Both the position numbers and the translations under genes were made by a program. From Runella defluvii (GTDB taxonomy: Bacteria; Bacteroidota; Bacteroidia; Cytophagales; Spirosomataceae): a stretch of 64,000 nucleotides of DNA. The DNA is taken from positions 1-64,000 of the forward strand of contig NZ_JACIBY010000010.1 of NCBI RefSeq assembly GCF_014195535.1, written 5' to 3'. Position 1 is the first letter of the stretch. Every line of letters begins with the position of its first letter. Positions 51,686-60,985 of the stretch are shown here, in pieces. The notes beneath the pieces are model-generated. The model saw nothing but the letters and a program-made list of their open reading frames with translations. It did not search any database and was not told the origin of the DNA.

Positions 51686-53164
51686 ATGGCCATCTCCCCG
51701 AAAAATAAATCTTTTAAAACAATGCCTGTACTTTTATTCGTACTTGCATTGAGCCTTTCTTATGGTTTTGCAAAAGAAGCCACTGAAGTCAAAAAGGGCA
51801 AAGTCATCATCAATGGACATGTACAATTGGCCAAAAGCTCTTCCAAGGTGATTTCCTTGATTTATTCACAATTGTCAGCTTTTCCAACCCGCTTGAGCGC
51901 CATTCTTGATTCGACGGGATACTTCCAGTTTGAGTTTGAAATTCTACATCCGCATGATATTACGTTAAGGTATGAAAAAGGAACTTCGCTGCTGTATGTC
52001 AGGCCGTTAGATAGCTTGGATGTTCAATTAAATTCGGAGGATTTTCAAAAAAATCAATACCCAGATTTTGTTGTTTCAGGGAAAAATGCTCAAACATCGA
52101 AGGACATGCTGAGCTATCGTTTATTTAACAAACTCAAGCATTTTGAGCCTGCCCCCGCTCATAAGTCCACCGAAGAATACGTAGCAGCTATTGGACGCCG
52201 AATTGCTACTGAAGATTCCCTCCTTGCCCTTTTTAACCTAAAATTTCAACCGACGGAAGCATTCAAAGTTTGGGCAAAAAAGGATATTATCTACCGCAAT
52301 GCCAATTACCTCGTTGATTTTGAATACCATCATTCGATGCAAAAAACGAAGTTTGAAGGCGTACTTTATGATACCAATGTGTTTCCTGTCAATGACACAG
52401 ACGCCATTGTTTCTTCTTGGTACCAGTACCATCTGTGGCAGTATGCTACCAATAAATACATCCAACGCGATTCGGTTATACAGGGGCTTCTAAAAGAGCA
52501 AAAAAAGGGAGAAACGTATCGTGCTGTTCTAAAAAAAATTATGGCAACAGAAAAACCTGGCATCGGCAGAGATATTGTTTGCTATCAAATTCTGTACATG
52601 CTTTCCGAAGAAGCAAATAACGTTTTTCGGGAGCTAATGAAAAACAGTAAGGTGTACGTATCGACCAAAGAACTAACGTCGATTCTAAATGAAAAGATGA
52701 CAAAGGACGATAATCACGCCAAGTATCACATCTCATTTTTTAAGTCAGATTCTAAAGAAGAAAAAGAAATTGTAGGCGATTTTATGAATGGCCTTATCGC
52801 AAAACACAAAGGAAAAATCATCTACCTCGATTTTTGGGCTACTTGGTGTGGCCCCTGTCGAAGTGAAGTTCCGCACGCCATTGATTTGCACAATCAATAC
52901 AAAAATCAACCCATCGTGTTTGTAAACTTGTGTCTATTATCTGATCGAGAAGCGTGGAAAAACGCGATTGAAAAACAAAAAATAGCGGGAGAAAATTATT
53001 TCTTTGACAAAGATCAATCAGAATTACTAAAGAGCAGGCTGAAATTGGAGGGGTTTCCTACGTACATGATTATCAGTAAAGAAGGACAAATTATCAACAG
53101 GCAAGCACCGCGCCCTTCCTCTGGAAATACCATTAAAACAGTATTGAGTAAGTTATTGGAATAA
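51686..53164 (+). CDS. TlpA-type thioredoxin-domain protein
   Basis: 492 aa from the ATG at 51686; the ORF opens at 51629 inside the inverted repeat, and another possible start is 51722. An N-terminal hydrophobic segment (VLLFVLALSLSYGF) exports it. Residues ~40-350 resemble the N-terminal DUF4369-like and helical region of Bacteroidota TlpA proteins. The C-terminal thioredoxin fold has YLDFWATWCGPCRSEVPH (W387, C388, C391) and the cis-proline loop GFPTYMI. It would act as a periplasmic disulphide reductase, for example in cytochrome or envelope protein maturation. It stands alone. Confidence 0.9.
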   Translation: MAISPKNKSFKTMPVLLFVLALSLSYGFAKEATEVKKGKVIINGHVQLAKSSSKVISLIYSQLSAFPTRLSAILDSTGYFQFEFEILHPHDITLRYEKGTSLLYVRPLDSLDVQLNSEDFQKNQYPDFVVSGKNAQTSKDMLSYRLFNKLKHFEPAPAHKSTEEYVAAIGRRIATEDSLLALFNLKFQPTEAFKVWAKKDIIYRNANYLVDFEYHHSMQKTKFEGVLYDTNVFPVNDTDAIVSSWYQYHLWQYATNKYIQRDSVIQGLLKEQKKGETYRAVLKKIMATEKPGIGRDIVCYQILYMLSEEANNVFRELMKNSKVYVSTKELTSILNEKMTKDDNHAKYHISFFKSDSKEEKEIVGDFMNGLIAKHKGKIIYLDFWATWCGPCRSEVPHAIDLHNQYKNQPIVFVNLCLLSDREAWKNAIEKQKIAGENYFFDKDQSELLKSRLKLEGFPTYMIISKEGQIINRQAPRPSSGNTIKTVLSKLLE

Positions 53165-53350
53165 GGGGTGGGGTAGATAATGAATAAGCACGAGGTAGGT
53201 ATGGGGGATTTATCGGTCAACTTTTCCCAGCCATCGATACGAAATGGCGTTTGGCAGATTGCAAACATAGAGGTCTTAAACCATAGGGGGCATAATTGTT
53301 CTAAGAATCGTAAAGCAATTACTTAAACACAATTTAAAACAGCAACAACC

Positions 53351-53731
53351 ATGAAAAAGACCATCGTAACCATCGCCGCTTTCGCCATTTTGGGCATTGC
53401 CAATGTAAACGCTCAACGCGATTATCGTCCAGCTCCTGCTGCTCCTCAAGCGGCGAATCCTCGCGTAGATAATGCGTTGGAAGAGCTAAACATCAACCGA
53501 CTCGACAACGTAGTGAAGTTGACGCGGAAGCAAGAAAATGAAATCAAACGCATCGAAGACCGCTACGACCGTTTGTTCAGAAACCGTCGGTTGAGCCAGT
53601 TTGAATACCAACGTTTGCAACGCGAAAAACAACAAGACATTTGGTCGGTGTTGACGCCAGCCCAACGCGACCGCTGGACCGCGTATCATCACTCACAGCG
53701 TTTTGACAACCGCCCTTACCGCAGAGGCTAG
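53351..53731 (+). CDS. Small exported Spy/CpxP-like protein
   Basis: 126 aa. Signal peptide 1-21 (GIANVNAQ), a Pro/Ala-rich linker (YRPAPAAPQAANP), then a helical segment KLTRKQENEIKRIEDRYDRL and LTPAQRDRWTAYHHSQR. The two LTxxQ-like motifs are those of the periplasmic Spy/CpxP helical chaperones. The Arg/Tyr-rich tail is also typical of small stress-related proteins in this group. The function as a chaperone or metal-responsive protein is inferred. It is convergent with the LolA-like gene across a terminator. Confidence 0.82.
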   Translation: MKKTIVTIAAFAILGIANVNAQRDYRPAPAAPQAANPRVDNALEELNINRLDNVVKLTRKQENEIKRIEDRYDRLFRNRRLSQFEYQRLQREKQQDIWSVLTPAQRDRWTAYHHSQRFDNRPYRRG

Positions 53732-53763
53732 TCGGTTTGGAAAAACGATAAAGTTATAAACAT

Positions 53764-53791
53764 AAAAGCCACCCCGTTCGAGGTGGCTTTT
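53764..53791. terminator. Bidirectional terminator
   Basis: AAAAGCCACC (53764-53773) and GGTGGCTTTT (53782-53791) form a 10-bp stem with an 8-nt loop between convergent genes. Confidence 0.88.
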
Positions 53792-53848
53792 GTGTTATAT
53801 AATGCGGTTAACTGATAACAATTAACGGCCAACTGTAGTGCGTGCTAG

Positions 53849-54562
53849 TTATTTCACAGGCTTCTTAAAAATAGACTCATCAACGGGAGGATTGATGGTT
53901 ACTTTGGTCGTAGCAAACGAAAGGGCACCCATTTGGCTTGTCATTTCCATGGTATTGGCAAACGGAATGCCTTCTACGGCTTTGTAATCAGAGAAAGAAA
54001 TTTCGCTGTCTTGACCACCCGCCGATACTTTGACTTTAACAATCATGTACGAGGCAGCGTCGATGTATTCATCTACTATTTGTCCGTCTTTAGTGGTAAG
54101 TTTAAGGTGATAGGCGTCTTTTTTGTCCACCTTCTCTGTGCCAATCAACTCTACTTTATTCCCTTTTTCTTTGTAGTTGACCAATCCACCAAACGGATCT
54201 AGCTGACCGCCTTGTTGTTTTACCATTTCGGCAGGCATATCTTCAGGCTCGCCCGTTCCGCCCATCATCGTTGGACGAACCATCCAGCCCGAGGTAGCAT
54301 CAAACACTTGCACCATGGTATTTCCCATGACCGACGATTCAGAACGGGCAGCTTTCCCCACCACCAAAATCGTTTTGTTAGGAATTTCCATGCCTTGTAC
54401 GGCAAGCGAACGCTCAATAATGAGGCTTTTTACGCTGTTCAATTTGTCTTTGCCACCCAAGGCAGCTACGTGTTTATCGACAATTTCATCTACGTTTTGG
54501 GCATAAGCACCAACTGATACAAAGGCAACGAGGGCTGCGGCAAGGAATTTGTTAGTTTTCAT
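53849..54562 (-). CDS. LolA-like outer-membrane lipoprotein-sorting protein
   Basis: 237 aa. Signal peptide 1-21 (SVGAYAQ), then VDEIVDKHVAALGGKDKLNSVKSL, a start common to the LolA-like family in Bacteroidota. The body is beta-rich (LIIERSLAVQGMEIPNKTIL, AYHLKLTTKDGQIVDEYID, SEISFSDYKAVEGIPFANTM). It would be periplasmic with a half-open barrel that holds acyl chains, although many paralogues of this type have no proven sorting role. It lies 48 bp downstream of the TonB-receptor-like gene on the same strand and may be co-transcribed. Confidence 0.85.
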   Translation of the reverse strand: MKTNKFLAAALVAFVSVGAYAQNVDEIVDKHVAALGGKDKLNSVKSLIIERSLAVQGMEIPNKTILVVGKAARSESSVMGNTMVQVFDATSGWMVRPTMMGGTGEPEDMPAEMVKQQGGQLDPFGGLVNYKEKGNKVELIGTEKVDKKDAYHLKLTTKDGQIVDEYIDAASYMIVKVKVSAGGQDSEISFSDYKAVEGIPFANTMEMTSQMGALSFATTKVTINPPVDESIFKKPVK

Positions 54563-54610
54563 TTTAGTTATGGTTGTTTTTGTATAGACGAAAATATTAT
54601 TAAAAAGTGA

Positions 54611-57175
54611 CTATCGGTTACGTTGTTGGGTTCCTCCAGGAGCGCCGCCTGTTTGGCCTGCGCCGTCTGATTTTACGTCGTCGTTGTTGACCGAGCGGGC
54701 TTTCTTCTTCGGTGCGTCGGTAGTCATTTTTCCGAGTTTGTAAGTGAAGGTCAAACGCACCCCACGGTTGTAAAGATACACGTTACTCACTTGGTTAAAC
54801 ACAGGTGATTTTAGCTCCGAGTGAATGTTGAAGCGGTTGCTGAAGAAGTTTTCCCCCGCTAAGCCAAGGCTTCCCTTTTTGTTCTTGAAATCTTTCTTGA
54901 CCCCGAAGGTATAGAAAGCAAATCCGCCCTGAAACCCTTGAAGTTGTACTTGGCGGCCTTGCATAAATCCGAAGGCTTGTACTCCCCAACCGTTTTTGAA
55001 CTGTGCTTGCGAAAACAAACCACCGCTTACGTTGACGCCATCGTTGGTAAAGTCTTGGGTTACACCGTTCAAACCAAGGGCTTGTCCTGTCATTTTGGTG
55101 TAGAAGATGTTAGAGAACAATCCTACGTTGAACTTCGAGGTGAAAGCAATGTTGGCAAAAATATTCGTTCCGTACGCTTGTTGACGACCGATGTTCTCGA
55201 AAGTGGTGATGATAGCACCCGACAGGGTATCAGAGGGGCGACGTACTTGCGTGATGGCGTTGTCGGTATAACGTCCAAAAAACGAGGCATTGATGAACAC
55301 TTTCTTGATGGTTTTGCTCAAGCCTAATTCGATGTTGTCGGTCAACTCAGGGCGCAATGCTGGGTTACCAACGCTGATGTTTTGAGGGTTAGCCGAGTTG
55401 AAGTTAGGGTTCAATTGCTGCAAACCTGGGCGTTGGATACGGCGGTTATAACCTAATTTTAGGGTAGTTCCTTTGATGGTTTTTGAGGCGTTCAAGCTAG
55501 GGACTAATATGCCATAATCTGCGACTCCAATTGGCCCGCCTTCGCGAGTAGAGGCGTCGATAAACGTATGCTCATAACGCAAACCTCCTTTGAACGTATA
55601 GCGTTTTTTGGTGGTATAAGTATAAGAGGTATATCCTGCGGCAATGTTTTGGTGGTAAAGCAACTCACCCGCAGGCTGACCTGCTTGGGTAGTGAAATCA
55701 CCAGTTGAGCCAGCGGCCAAAAAGCGGTAGTCGCTGTTTACTTGACGGAAGATGCCTTTTCCCCCAAACTCAATCATTTGGTTTTTCTTGATGGGCGTTT
55801 GGTAATCGGTTTGGAGGGTAAACTCTTGGTTCAAGTTTGAGTTCAAGTTGCGCTGACGGCTTAGTAAGTTGCCTTCGCCACTCAAAATGTTGGCGTCGAA
55901 GTTGTTGGTCAAATCGTTGCGGCTATACAGCGTCGATACGCTCCATTCTTGCTGTGGTTTTTTGTACGTATGAAGGTAATCCAAATTGACATCGACCGTA
56001 CCCGACAAGTTTTTAACGTCCACGTCGCGGCGAGAGCCTGTACCTGCTACCCCGTTGTTGTAAAGTTCGGTAATCAAGTCTTGTTGGCTTTTCATGTTAC
56101 GAGCACCGTAGCGAACCCCCGCCGTTAGGCTTTGGTTTTTGGCTAAATCGTAGTCAAACCCTAAGTTGTATTGGCCAAACAAAAACTCGCTGTAGCCATC
56201 CCCTTTTTGGCGAATGAGCGTCGAAACTCCGTTTGAAATGCTTGTTTGGTCCATGTTGGTTTTGGTGATGGTGTTGTAGTTGGCACGACCAAAACCTCCC
56301 AACGTAAGTCCAGCTTTCCCTTTGCGGTAGTTGCCATTGAGTGACAGCGAAGAACCACGGTTACCTACCCCAGCGTCCACGTTGAGGTTCAATCCTTGTA
56401 AACTGTTTTTCTTCGTGATGATGTTAATAATCCCACCCGAACCTTCCGCATCGTATTTGGCTGATGGGCTCGTGATGACCTCCACGGTCTTAATTTGGTC
56501 GGCAGGAATTTGTTTCAACGCGTCCGAAATGCTGCTGGCGATGATAGTACTTGGTTTGTTGTTAATCAAGACGCGGATATTTGAACTACCACGAAGTGAT
56601 ACGTTTCCGTCCAAATCGACCGTCAACAAAGGTACTTTACGCAACACGTCGGTGGCGTCACCGCCTTTGGCTGCGATGTCTTTATCGGCGTTATAGACCA
56701 AGCGGTCCACTTTTTCTTCAATGATTGCAGCCTGTCCCGTTACGACTACCTCGTTGAGTGTCTGCACACTAGGCGAAAGTTTGATGACGCCCAAGTCAAG
56801 GTCTTGTCCTTTGGCTAAGGTGATGTTGTCGATGGTTTTGTTTTTAAAACCAAGGAAAGAAATCAAGATTTGGTAATTTCCATCGGCCAATTTGTTGAGG
56901 ATAAACTTCCCTTTTTCGTCGGCAATGGTACCGTCAACGGCCTTACCAGTCGTTTTGTTGTAGAGAGCAATGCTCGCAAATTCAACGGCTTTGGTCACCG
57001 AGGAATCAACGACGAAGCCTGTGATTTTGGCGCTTCCTTTGGGAGTTTGGTCACCTGCTGTGCCAGGGAGTGCTTTGACAGGAGCCGCTCCACCCATTGG
57101 AAATTGGGCGTGTACTGAACCCGAAAAAGTAGAAATACAAAGCGTAATGGCGAGAAGTAAAGATAATTGTTTCAT
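54611..57175 (-). CDS. TonB-receptor-type outer-membrane beta-barrel protein
   Basis: 854 aa. Signal peptide 1-23 (GSVHAQ), a carboxypeptidase-regulatory-like domain (ITGFVVDSSVTKAVEFASIA to LGVIKLSPS, ~50-140), a plug domain (LNEVVVTGQ, DVLRKVPLLTVDLDGNVSLR, YDAEGSGGIINIITKK) and a C-terminal 22-strand-type barrel of the outer-membrane-beta-barrel family (GVRLTFTYKLGKM). The tail is charged and Gln/Gly-rich. No SusD partner follows, so this is a stand-alone receptor; its ligand is not predictable. The downstream LolA-like gene may be linked to it. Confidence 0.92.
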   Translation of the reverse strand: MKQLSLLLAITLCISTFSGSVHAQFPMGGAAPVKALPGTAGDQTPKGSAKITGFVVDSSVTKAVEFASIALYNKTTGKAVDGTIADEKGKFILNKLADGNYQILISFLGFKNKTIDNITLAKGQDLDLGVIKLSPSVQTLNEVVVTGQAAIIEEKVDRLVYNADKDIAAKGGDATDVLRKVPLLTVDLDGNVSLRGSSNIRVLINNKPSTIIASSISDALKQIPADQIKTVEVITSPSAKYDAEGSGGIINIITKKNSLQGLNLNVDAGVGNRGSSLSLNGNYRKGKAGLTLGGFGRANYNTITKTNMDQTSISNGVSTLIRQKGDGYSEFLFGQYNLGFDYDLAKNQSLTAGVRYGARNMKSQQDLITELYNNGVAGTGSRRDVDVKNLSGTVDVNLDYLHTYKKPQQEWSVSTLYSRNDLTNNFDANILSGEGNLLSRQRNLNSNLNQEFTLQTDYQTPIKKNQMIEFGGKGIFRQVNSDYRFLAAGSTGDFTTQAGQPAGELLYHQNIAAGYTSYTYTTKKRYTFKGGLRYEHTFIDASTREGGPIGVADYGILVPSLNASKTIKGTTLKLGYNRRIQRPGLQQLNPNFNSANPQNISVGNPALRPELTDNIELGLSKTIKKVFINASFFGRYTDNAITQVRRPSDTLSGAIITTFENIGRQQAYGTNIFANIAFTSKFNVGLFSNIFYTKMTGQALGLNGVTQDFTNDGVNVSGGLFSQAQFKNGWGVQAFGFMQGRQVQLQGFQGGFAFYTFGVKKDFKNKKGSLGLAGENFFSNRFNIHSELKSPVFNQVSNVYLYNRGVRLTFTYKLGKMTTDAPKKKARSVNNDDVKSDGAGQTGGAPGGTQQRNR

Positions 57176-57445
57176 GGCCGTTTGGTTTTAACGTTACAAA
57201 GTTGGAACACAAAAAGGCATTCGTGAAACAAAAAAGGATAAAGCCCAAAATCGAAAGGATAAAATGCCGTTATGGGCTGATGAAAAGTTTTTTTAGGCAA
57301 ATGAACAGGCAGGAAAATGGATGAATGGGGCCTAGTATTTGATTTTGTAAACTATTGTTTAATATTTGTGAACTATCTTTGGTTTTTTAGACGCATTTTT
57401 TGGAACCATATAAGAATTATAAGCTCATATAGGGCAACCATTTCC

Positions 57446-58342
57446 ATGAAAAGAAGAAATTTTGTCAAGAACTTTCCCTTAGCCATGACCGCCGCTGCGG
57501 GGGTCAATTCGTCGATGAATCCTCCTACGGCGTCTGCTCCTAAACCTGCCTTAACGATTGCTCACATTACCGACGTTCATATTCGCCCCGAAAATGGCAT
57601 TCCTGCGCGGTTTAGGAAGTGTTTGGAGGAGGTGAAAAAGAAAAAAGTGGACTTCTTTCTCAATACGGGCGATTCAATACATGCCGCTGACTACAAGGAG
57701 ATTACCCGTGAGCGCGTGTTGGAACAATGGGCTGCTTGGGACGAATGTAAGTCGAGTTTTGATGGCTACGAACTTTACACCTGCATCGGGAATCATGACC
57801 CTTGGTGGGCCGCTCCTTCCAAAGATGATGAAATGTATGGTATTGGTTATGTGGTAAAAAGGGCGAAGATGCCACACCGCTATTATAGTTTCAGCAAAAA
57901 GAATTGGCACTTTATGGTGTTGGATGGCAATAACCCAGGCATTTCGCTGGACGACGAACAGATGGAGTGGCTCCGCAAAGAACTCCAAGCCGTTCCTAAA
58001 GGGCATTTTGTGTTGCTCATGTCACATTATCCCATCTTGACCGTAACCGCATCGTGGGAAGGCGGACAGCACAAGGACCATAAACAACTCAAAGCGTTAT
58101 TTTATGAACACAGAGACAAAGTTCGGGTGTGTTTGAGCGGGCATCAGCATTTACTGGATGCAGCGGTTTACAACAACGTTCATTATTATTGCAACGGCGC
58201 TATGAGCGGTTTTTGGTGGGATAAAGGCGATGCAAAATCAGCTCAACCAGGCTATTATCAAGAAACGCCTCCAGGCTACGCTATTCTGAAATTATACGAA
58301 GATGGCAGGGTGGAAAATACGTACTACGAGCATCATCATTAG
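57446..58342 (+). CDS. Tat-exported calcineurin-like metallophosphoesterase
   Basis: 298 aa from the ATG at 57446; the longer ORF from 57317 has a leader without signal features. It begins MKRRNFVKNFPLAMTAAA, a Tat-type signal. Metallophosphoesterase motifs are complete: DVH (D43, H45), GDS (D76), GNHD (N116-D118), SHYPI (~189) and GHQH (H233, H235). These bind two metals and hydrolyse phosphomono- or diesters. The enzyme acts outside the cytoplasm; the substrate is unknown. It is monocistronic and ends in a strong terminator. Confidence 0.92.
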   Translation: MKRRNFVKNFPLAMTAAAGVNSSMNPPTASAPKPALTIAHITDVHIRPENGIPARFRKCLEEVKKKKVDFFLNTGDSIHAADYKEITRERVLEQWAAWDECKSSFDGYELYTCIGNHDPWWAAPSKDDEMYGIGYVVKRAKMPHRYYSFSKKNWHFMVLDGNNPGISLDDEQMEWLRKELQAVPKGHFVLLMSHYPILTVTASWEGGQHKDHKQLKALFYEHRDKVRVCLSGHQHLLDAAVYNNVHYYCNGAMSGFWWDKGDAKSAQPGYYQETPPGYAILKLYEDGRVENTYYEHHH

Positions 58343-58343
58343 T

Positions 58344-58392
58344 AAAAGCCCCAAAGTACGGCTAATCAAGTTAATCGTACTTTGGGGCTTTT
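58344..58392. terminator. Strong bidirectional terminator
   Basis: A 17-bp perfect stem (AAAAGCCCCAAAGTACG at 58344-58360, CGTACTTTGGGGCTTTT at 58376-58392) with a 15-nt loop just after the metallophosphoesterase stop. Confidence 0.92.
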
Positions 58393-58415
58393 ATTCGGCT
58401 TATTTTAAGTATTTA

Positions 58416-58598
58416 TCAGGTTAAACGCATTAGAAAACAGCCTCGGAGAGGCAAAGCCTTTGTAGAAAAAGTGGAAGAGGTCACCGAGCGTCGGCCGCCC
58501 CGATGGGGCTTTAGCTGAGACTCATTCATTCTTTCTACGAAGATTTGGCTCCTCTGGAGCAATAAATAGTCACTTTTATTTTAATGCGTTCAACCTGA
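58416..58598. repeat. 183-bp non-coding element with inverted ends
   Basis: The left end TCAGGTTAAACGCATTAGAA and the right end TTTTAATGCGTTCAACCTGA are imperfect inverted repeats of ~20 bp. Inside are smaller complementary pieces (CCTCGGAGAGG, GGCTCCTCTGGAGC; TTTGTAGAAA, TTTCTACGAA). There is no ORF. It could be a MITE-like element or a structured repeat of the GTAGAAA/GAGAGG kind scattered in Bacteroidota genomes. Confidence 0.6.
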
Positions 58599-58604
58599 GG
58601 ATTT

Positions 58605-58637
58605 TGCCTTTTGTCTTACTTGCAAATTTGCCCATTT
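58605..58637 (+). repeat. TTGCC-rich repeat arm
   Basis: TTTTGCCTTTTGTCTTACTT followed by GCAAATTTGCCC, the same sequence type as the right arms of the repeats inside the permease array, here just before the M3 peptidase stop. Confidence 0.45.
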
Positions 58638-58639
58638 AT

Positions 58640-60757
58640 TTAATTCGCTTCTCTCAGCAATCCACGGCGGCGAAGGAGCGGTTTGATGTCAGGTTCTGCG
58701 CCACGGAAATTGCGGTAGAGTTTCATCGGTTCGTCAGTTCCACCGCGTTCTAGGACGTTTTTTCGGAACGATTGGGCTGATTTTTGGTCAAATAAGCCTT
58801 TTTGTTTAAACACTTCAAAGGCATCGGCATCCAACACCGCTGACCAAATGTAGCTGTAATAACCCGCAGAATACCCGCCCGCAAAAATGTGCTGGAAATA
58901 AGTAGTACGGTAACGAGGAGGAATTTGCGAAATCAATCCAATTTTATCCATGGCCGCTTTTTCAAACGCCAATACGTCGGTAGGTGCTTGGTCAGCTTTG
59001 AGGGTGTGATAGCTCATGTCCAACAACGATGCCGCTAGGTATTCGCTTGTTAGAAACCCTTGATTAAACAAGCTACTTTTTTCCATTTTGTCGATAAGCA
59101 CATCAGGAATGACCGCACCTGTTTTGTAATGCTTGGCGTATAGCTTCAACATTTCAGGCTCGGTTGCCCAGTTTTCCATGATTTGAGAAGGTAATTCTAC
59201 AAAATCGCGGGGAACCGACGTGCCCGACAAACTACCGTACGTCACGTTGGAAAGTAGCCCGTGAAGTGCGTGTCCAAATTCGTGGAAAAATGTACGCGTT
59301 TCGTCCAAGCTCAAGAGGGCAGGGGCGTCGCCCGCAGGACGAGAAAAATTACAAACAATAGAAACGACGGGGGCAGAGCGTTTGCCGTTTTCGGTTTCTT
59401 GCTTGCGGTAGCTTGTCATCCAAGCGCCGCCGCGTTTGCTCGCCCGTGGGTGAAAATCCATGTAAATCACCCCAACGTGTTGTCCATTGGCTTCTTTTAC
59501 TTCAAACGCTTCGGCTTCTTCGTGGTAAACAGGGATGTCAGTGCGGCGTTCAAACGTGAGACCGTATAGTTTTTTGCACAACGTGAAAATTCCTTGACGT
59601 ACCCCTTCCAACGGAAAATACGGGCGAAGCTCTTCTTCGTCAAGGTCATATTTCTGCTTGCGAAGCTTTTCGGCGTAGTAGCGCCAATCCCAGCTTTCCA
59701 ATTTTTCGTTTTTACCTTCTTTGTCCATCAATGTCTGCAATTCCGAGGCTTCTTGCTGAGTGACAGGGACGGTAGCGGTCCAAAGTTGGTTTAGAAAATC
59801 ACTCACTTTAGCAGGGGTTTTCGACATGCTTTCTTCTAGCACGTAAGCCGCATGGTTTTCATAACCCAGCAGCGCTGCTTTTTCGGCCCGTAGTGCCACG
59901 ATTTTAGACATAATCGCCTTGTTGTCGGAGGCATCGTTGTGGTTACAGCGTTCCAAATACGCCTTGAAGATTTGTTCGCGAAGGGCGCGGTTATCGGCGT
60001 ACTGCAAAAACGGCATAATGCTCGGATTTTGCAGCGTAAATACCCATTTTCCTTCGAGTTTGCGTTTTTTTGCGTCTTCGGCAGCAGCAGCCACGAGCGA
60101 AGAAGGCAAGCCACTCAAGTCTTCTTTTTTATCAATAACCAGTTTGTAACCGTTGGTTTCCGTCAAAATGTTTTGGCCAAACTTGAGCGTCAATAACGAC
60201 GATTCCTCGTTGATTTTACGTAAACGTGCTTGCTTGTCGGCAGGCAAGGCTGCTCCGCTTCTTACAAATCCTTTGTAGGTCTTTTCAAGTAAAGTGAGTT
60301 GTTCGGTCGTTAGTTTGAGCTGATTACGTTGGTCGTAAACGGCTTTAACGCGTTTGAACAACTCGGCATTGAGCTGAATATCGTCGCGGTGCTTCGAGAG
60401 TTGGGGCGAAAGCGTTTGAGCGATTTTCTGGAGAGCGTCGCTGGTATTGGCGCTGTTGTAGTTGAAAAATACCCCTCCAACGCGGTCGAGCAAATCCCCG
60501 CTATTTTCTAGTGCCAAAATCGTATTGGCAAACGTAGGAGCTGCTTTTTGATTGGTAATAGCGGCGATTTCGGCCGTTTGTTGTTTGATTCCTTCCACAA
60601 ACGCAGGTTCAAAATGTTCGTTTTTGATGAGGTGGAAAGGAGGCACGCCAAAAGGCGTTTTGTAGGTGTCAAAAAACGGGTTTTGGGCCATGATGTTGGT
60701 GGCAAAACAAGTGCTAAACAGGCCAATGAGAATGGATTTGCCTAGTGATTTTTGCAT
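58640..60757 (-). CDS. dcp: M3-family metallopeptidase (peptidyl-dipeptidase Dcp)
   Basis: 705 aa from the ATG at 60757, chosen over 60844 because it gives a signal peptide (LIGLFSTCFATNIMAQ). The M3 zinc motif HEFGH is at 492-496 within FFHEFGHALHGLLSNV, with the third ligand Glu in FVELPSQIMENW ~28 residues later. Other Dcp-typical segments are YRKQETENGKRSAPVVSIV and GYSAGYYSYIWSAVLDADAF. It releases dipeptides from the C-terminus of peptides; the signal peptide puts it in the periplasm, unlike cytosolic oligopeptidase A. Confidence 0.93.
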   Translation of the reverse strand: MQKSLGKSILIGLFSTCFATNIMAQNPFFDTYKTPFGVPPFHLIKNEHFEPAFVEGIKQQTAEIAAITNQKAAPTFANTILALENSGDLLDRVGGVFFNYNSANTSDALQKIAQTLSPQLSKHRDDIQLNAELFKRVKAVYDQRNQLKLTTEQLTLLEKTYKGFVRSGAALPADKQARLRKINEESSLLTLKFGQNILTETNGYKLVIDKKEDLSGLPSSLVAAAAEDAKKRKLEGKWVFTLQNPSIMPFLQYADNRALREQIFKAYLERCNHNDASDNKAIMSKIVALRAEKAALLGYENHAAYVLEESMSKTPAKVSDFLNQLWTATVPVTQQEASELQTLMDKEGKNEKLESWDWRYYAEKLRKQKYDLDEEELRPYFPLEGVRQGIFTLCKKLYGLTFERRTDIPVYHEEAEAFEVKEANGQHVGVIYMDFHPRASKRGGAWMTSYRKQETENGKRSAPVVSIVCNFSRPAGDAPALLSLDETRTFFHEFGHALHGLLSNVTYGSLSGTSVPRDFVELPSQIMENWATEPEMLKLYAKHYKTGAVIPDVLIDKMEKSSLFNQGFLTSEYLAASLLDMSYHTLKADQAPTDVLAFEKAAMDKIGLISQIPPRYRTTYFQHIFAGGYSAGYYSYIWSAVLDADAFEVFKQKGLFDQKSAQSFRKNVLERGGTDEPMKLYRNFRGAEPDIKPLLRRRGLLREAN

Positions 60758-60985
60758 AGAAAAAGTGTTAATGAAGTTGGGGAATAAAGGCAAAGGTAAG
60801 CCTTTAGAAGCAAAAATGGCACTAAAACACCGCCAATGTATCACAAAAGCGGTGTATGCACTACCATTCTATTTATTTATAAACATCCAAAGGTACGTCT
60901 CAAGGTGGATGCTGGCAACAAATACCAGTTAGAAGGGCAGTATTTATGGACAGAAACGCAAATTTTTCTCGTAAACCCCGTCTTT
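60758..60985 (-). other. Intergenic, nothing recognised
   Basis: 228 bp between the M3 peptidase start and the LytTR regulator stop. No gene, strong hairpin or recognisable promoter box was found. Confidence 0.4.
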
